DNA of 64,000 nt from Bacteroidota bacterium (GTDB taxonomy: Bacteria; Bacteroidota; Bacteroidia; Chitinophagales; Chitinophagaceae). The stretch lies in the NCBI GenBank assembly GCA_018267705.1, contig JAFDXX010000013.1:1-64000 (forward strand). Direction: 5' to 3'. The notes beneath the pieces were generated by a model. That model made no database searches. It was not told the origin of the DNA and saw only the letters and a list, made by a program, of their open reading frames with translations. The position numbers and the translations under genes were made by a program. Every line of letters begins with the position of its first letter. The stretch's first letter is position 1. Positions 61,173-64,000 of this stretch are shown piece after piece.

Positions 61173-62348
61173 ATGCAAGAAGCATACATTGTTGCAGGTT
61201 ACAGAACTGCAGTTACCAAAAGTAAAAAAGGCGGTTTTAGATTTTATCGCCCGGATGATTTAGCGGTTGAAGTAATAAAAAATTTAACGGCAACCATTCC
61301 ACAATTAGATAATAAAAGAATTGATGATGTAATAGTTGGAAATGCTGTGCCCGAGGCAGAGCAAGGTTTACAAGTAGGTAGAATGATTGCTGCCAAAGCT
61401 TTGGGTATTGAAGTTCCGGGAATAACCATTAATCGTTATTGTGCAAGCGGGCTTGAAAGTATTGCAATGGCAACTGCAAAAATTAGAACAGGTATGGCAG
61501 AATGTATTGTTGCCGGCGGAACAGAAAGTATGAGTTTAGTACCAACTGCAGGATGGAAAACTGTTCCATCGTATGCTATTGCAAAAGATGAACCTGATTA
61601 TTATTTAGGCATGGGTTTAACTGCAGAAGCAGTTGCCAAAGAATTTAATGTTACCCGCGAGGCTCAAGATGAATTTGCATACAACTCACATCGCAAAGCA
61701 GGCATTGCTATTAAAGAAGGATATTTTAAAAGTGGAATATTGCCGATAACTGTTGAAGAAACATATTTGAATGAAAAAGGTAAAAAAACAACACGCAATT
61801 ATGTAGTTGATACCGATGAAGGCTTACGCACAGATACAACAATTGAAGGGTTGGCAAAATTAAAACCTGCTTTTGCACAAGGAGGTTGTGTTACTGCAGG
61901 CAACAGCTCTCAAACTAGCGATGGAGCTGCATTTGTAATTGTAATGAGTGAAAAAATGGTGAATGAATTAGGAGTAAAACCTATTGGCAGATTGGTAAAT
62001 TGTGCAAGTGCCGGCGTACATCCTCGTATTATGGGAGTTGGTCCAGTGGCGGCCGTACCCAAAGTTTTAAAGCAAGCCAATATGAGTTTAAATGATATTG
62101 ATTTAATTGAATTGAATGAAGCTTTTGCATCTCAATCTTTAGCCGTAATACGTGAGTTAGGCTTGAACAATGAGATTGTAAATATTAATGGAGGAGCTAT
62201 TGCATTAGGGCACCCTTTGGGTTGTACAGGTGCTAAACTAACCGTACAAATTTTAAACGATATGAAACGGTTGAATAAAAAATACGGAATGGTTACGGCT
62301 TGTGTTGGCGGCGGACAAGGTATTGCAGGTATTATTGAAAATTTATAA
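61173..62348 (+). CDS. Acetyl-CoA C-acyltransferase (thiolase)
   Basis: The 391-aa enzyme cleaves or forms 3-ketoacyl-CoA in beta-oxidation. Active-site residues are the acylated Cys90 in '[10 protein letters not shown]', His347 in '[11 protein letters not shown]' and Cys377 in '[12 protein letters not shown]'. '[12 protein letters not shown]' and '[12 protein letters not shown]' are in place. The length and '[15 protein letters not shown]' N-terminus match the FadA/FadI-like degradative group, not the short acetoacetyl-CoA thiolases, but that distinction is soft. It stands alone, divergent from pyrD. Confidence 0.93.
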   Translation: MQEAYIVAGYRTAVTKSKKGGFRFYRPDDLAVEVIKNLTATIPQLDNKRIDDVIVGNAVPEAEQGLQVGRMIAAKALGIEVPGITINRYCASGLESIAMATAKIRTGMAECIVAGGTESMSLVPTAGWKTVPSYAIAKDEPDYYLGMGLTAEAVAKEFNVTREAQDEFAYNSHRKAGIAIKEGYFKSGILPITVEETYLNEKGKKTTRNYVVDTDEGLRTDTTIEGLAKLKPAFAQGGCVTAGNSSQTSDGAAFVIVMSEKMVNELGVKPIGRLVNCASAGVHPRIMGVGPVAAVPKVLKQANMSLNDIDLIELNEAFASQSLAVIRELGLNNEIVNINGGAIALGHPLGCTGAKLTVQILNDMKRLNKKYGMVTACVGGGQGIAGIIENL

Positions 62349-62407
62349 TTATTGCACCAATGTATGTTTAATGATGTTGTTTGTTTAACGTATTAAAATA
62401 GTTTACT

Positions 62408-63247
62408 ATGAAAACAATATTATTACCTACCGATTTTTCTGATATTTCTATAAAAGCAGCCAAATATGCTTATGCTTTTGCAAAACAATATGGTATAAAA
62501 AAAATTATTTTATACCATACATATCAATTACCTGCTATAAGCGGAGATCCTTTGGTTCCGGCTGTTCAGTTGTTTGATTATGAAATGTTCAATAACATAC
62601 AAAAGAAAAATTTACAAAATTTTCACAAGCAAATATTAAATGAAGTTGATACTGAAGGAATTGATATAGAAGAGTTGTGTGAGATGAGTAATTTAACTTC
62701 TGATATTAACGAAATAATACAAACGCATACTATAGATATAATTATTACAGGCACAAATAGTAACGATGAAGTAGAAGATTTTTTATTGGGGAATAACACT
62801 TTAAGTATAGCAAAAAATTCTAAAATTCCGGTAGTAATTATTTCTCCTAATACTACATTTAAAACAATAAAAAGTATAGTGCTGGCTTGCGATTTTAAGA
62901 AATCACTTACAGAAAATACAGTTAAACATATTATTAATTTTTCACAAATAACTAAAGCAAAATTAAATATGTTACATATAAGCCCTGAAGGAGAAATCTA
63001 TTCAACCCAAATGTTTCAAGAAACAAAAGTATTAGGTAATTTATTTACCGATTTGCAACCTGAATTTTATTTTTCAGAAGATAATGATTTTATGAAAGGG
63101 ATAAATGATTTTGCTATTGAAAAAGAAGTAGATATGATTATTGCTACTTCTAAAAAACACAGCTTGTTTGAAAAACTATTTAAAAGAAGCCATTTAAAAC
63201 AATTGGTATTTCATACCCACACTCCGCTAATGATTATAAATGATTAG
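62408..63247 (+). CDS. Tandem universal stress protein (two UspA domains)
   Basis: The 279-aa protein has two UspA-type domains. The first (about 1-145) starts 'KTILLPTDFSDISIKAAKYAYAFAKQYG' and has the nucleotide-loop-like 'DIIITGTNSNDEVEDFLLGNNTLSIAKNSKIPVVIIS'. The second (about 150-279) has 'KSIVLACDFKKSL' and 'MIIATSKKHSLFEKLFKRSHLKQLVFHTHTPLMII'. The Gly-x2-Gly-x9-Gly-Ser/Thr ATP loop is only partly preserved in both, so nucleotide binding is uncertain. Convergent with the Ig-like protein gene; the two stops are one base apart. Confidence 0.88.
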   Translation: MKTILLPTDFSDISIKAAKYAYAFAKQYGIKKIILYHTYQLPAISGDPLVPAVQLFDYEMFNNIQKKNLQNFHKQILNEVDTEGIDIEELCEMSNLTSDINEIIQTHTIDIIITGTNSNDEVEDFLLGNNTLSIAKNSKIPVVIISPNTTFKTIKSIVLACDFKKSLTENTVKHIINFSQITKAKLNMLHISPEGEIYSTQMFQETKVLGNLFTDLQPEFYFSEDNDFMKGINDFAIEKEVDMIIATSKKHSLFEKLFKRSHLKQLVFHTHTPLMIIND

Positions 63248-63248
63248 T

Positions 63249-64000
63249 TTATAAATTAATAGTTATTTCGTTTTCCCAATTGGCTTTTATTGCAATTTTT
63301 TTAGGTATTTGTTGTACAATTTCGGGTTGTAGTTTTAATTTGTAATTGCCTGCATCCCAAATACCATTACCGTTTGCATCAAATAAAATTCTTAATTCAT
63401 ACTCACCGGGCTTCATTAATTTTTTACTAAACTCATTTTTAGTAATGGCAGCTGCTTCTACAACTTTATCTTGTTGCACAAATTGTAATACAGGTTTTTT
63501 AGTTACATCTAAATTTATAAAATGTAATTGTAGTGAGCCATAATCACTTTCTTTTTTTGTAACAAATTTTAATGTATCAGATTTTAGCAATGAAATATTA
63601 TTGGTATCTGCTACAGCATCTTTAGCTATAATTAAACGAAAATATTTTTCTTCTTTCCATTTATAATGAATAGAAATTTTTGAATTAGTTGAATCTATAT
63701 CTAAAGTATAACCTGTAATTTTTTTATAAGCAGTATCTGTTAATTCAATTTTTGAGCTATCAATTTTTTTAAGTTTTCTGTTAAAATTTAATTGAAGAGG
63801 GCTAATTAAATCTTGATAGCCACTTTCTAATGTTGTTGTAAAACGCAAACGATTATTATCGGTGGTTTTATTTGTTTTAGTAGCAAGCGTGGTTGTACTT
63901 TGTTTCTCTGCTTTTTTTGTTTGATGATAAGCATATAATAGTTCTTGTTTTGTAGAATCTGAAATTTCAATAGTATGATTTAAAAATGCAAATAGTTTAG
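63249..64000 (-). CDS. Ig-like domain protein, C-terminal part (runs off the right edge)
   Basis: The frame stays open from its stop at 63249 to base 64000, so the start is outside the window and the TTG at 63848 is not a real start. The 250 visible residues show a linker rich in Thr and Lys, then 'TTLESGYQDLISPLQLNFNRKLKKID' and beta strands as in bacterial Ig-like (Big_5-type) domains, and a C-terminal 'MKPGEYELRILFDANGNGIWDAGNY' block ending 'AIKANWENEITINL'. That end is typical of a Bacteroidota Ig-like lipoprotein family of unknown role. The N-terminal signal cannot be seen. Confidence 0.75.
   Translation of the reverse strand, partial: KLFAFLNHTIEISDSTKQELLYAYHQTKKAEKQSTTTLATKTNKTTDNNRLRFTTTLESGYQDLISPLQLNFNRKLKKIDSSKIELTDTAYKKITGYTLDIDSTNSKISIHYKWKEEKYFRLIIAKDAVADTNNISLLKSDTLKFVTKKESDYGSLQLHFINLDVTKKPVLQFVQQDKVVEAAAITKNEFSKKLMKPGEYELRILFDANGNGIWDAGNYKLKLQPEIVQQIPKKIAIKANWENEITINL

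Noticed and set aside
63846-63848. TTG start for the last gene
   Set aside because: The frame continues open to the window edge with sensible composition, so the gene simply begins beyond the window.
1-64000. Mobile elements, prophage, CRISPR arrays, tRNA or rRNA genes
   Set aside because: No transposase, integrase, phage gene, regularly spaced repeats or cloverleaf-like segments were noticed in the short intergenic regions. This is a reading by eye; tRNAscan-SE and a CRISPR finder would settle it.

Overview
The window is AT-rich, densely coded chromosome from a member of the Bacteroidota. The evidence is a complete starch-type Sus locus (SusC, SusD, SusE and SusF with an alpha-amylase), proteins with type IX secretion (T9SS) C-terminal sorting domains of both type A and type B, the gliding lipoprotein GldH, lineage-restricted families (DUF4270, DUF4907), and many promoters with the Bacteroidota -7 box TAnnTTTG. 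The protein flavour suggests class Chitinophagia, family Chitinophagaceae, but that is an impression and not a measurement. I see no tRNA, rRNA, CRISPR array, insertion sequence, integrase or phage gene. The region looks like ordinary core chromosome with one accessory polysaccharide locus.

Layout. 1-7.5 kb: an unidentified 3' gene end, a DUF3089 hydrolase lipoprotein, ChrA, DusB, then CPBP protease, DUF2007, CdsA and a cystathionine gamma-synthase-type enzyme. 7.5-15.9 kb: a tiny orphan gene with its own terminator, an LpxD paralogue, a Sco1-Fur-epimerase run divergent from a MerC-domain gene across a shared promoter region with a perfect palindrome, a glycosyltransferase with a 3-hydroxyacyl-CoA dehydrogenase, a MerR regulator, a thioredoxin-like lipoprotein and an MscS channel. 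15.9-22 kb: a run read leftwards, rsfS-ftsH-LUD-lpxH-mscS, divergent from birA, followed by an amidase. 22-26.8 kb: an envelope cluster (barrel protein, DUF4270 lipoprotein, kelch lipoprotein, DUF4907 lipoprotein, stand-alone LytTR regulator). 26.8-30.5 kb: Nfu-type Fe-S scaffold, long-form IspG and a secreted alpha/beta hydrolase. 30.6-40.6 kb: the Sus locus. 40.6-43.7 kb: yicC-gldH-histidine kinase-response regulator. 43.7-50 kb: a divergent arginase-fold protein, M13 protease, PBP4-type lipoprotein, SDR enzyme and guanylate kinase. 50-64 kb: a SprB-repeat T9SS type B protein, gcvH, cyclophilin, a small conserved protein, mutL, obgE, a SurA-like chaperone, PepF, PyrD, a thiolase, a tandem UspA protein and the 3' part of an Ig-like-domain protein that runs off the right edge.

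How the genes fit together. The amylase is probably exported by the T9SS, cuts starch-like glucans at the surface, and hands oligosaccharides to SusD/E/F for import by SusC. GldH belongs to the gliding/T9SS apparatus and sits in one translationally coupled unit with a two-component system. Nfu lies downstream of IspG, a 4Fe-4S enzyme. LpxD and LpxH serve lipid A synthesis. The Fur-family regulator, Sco1 and MerC look like a small metal-homeostasis locus.

Start sites were moved from the longest reading frame wherever a lipoprotein or signal peptide, or a family N-terminus, showed a better start. Several genes use TTG or GTG (dusB, rsfS, birA, mutL, probably the SprB-repeat gene). Family assignments come from reading motifs by eye; no database search was run.
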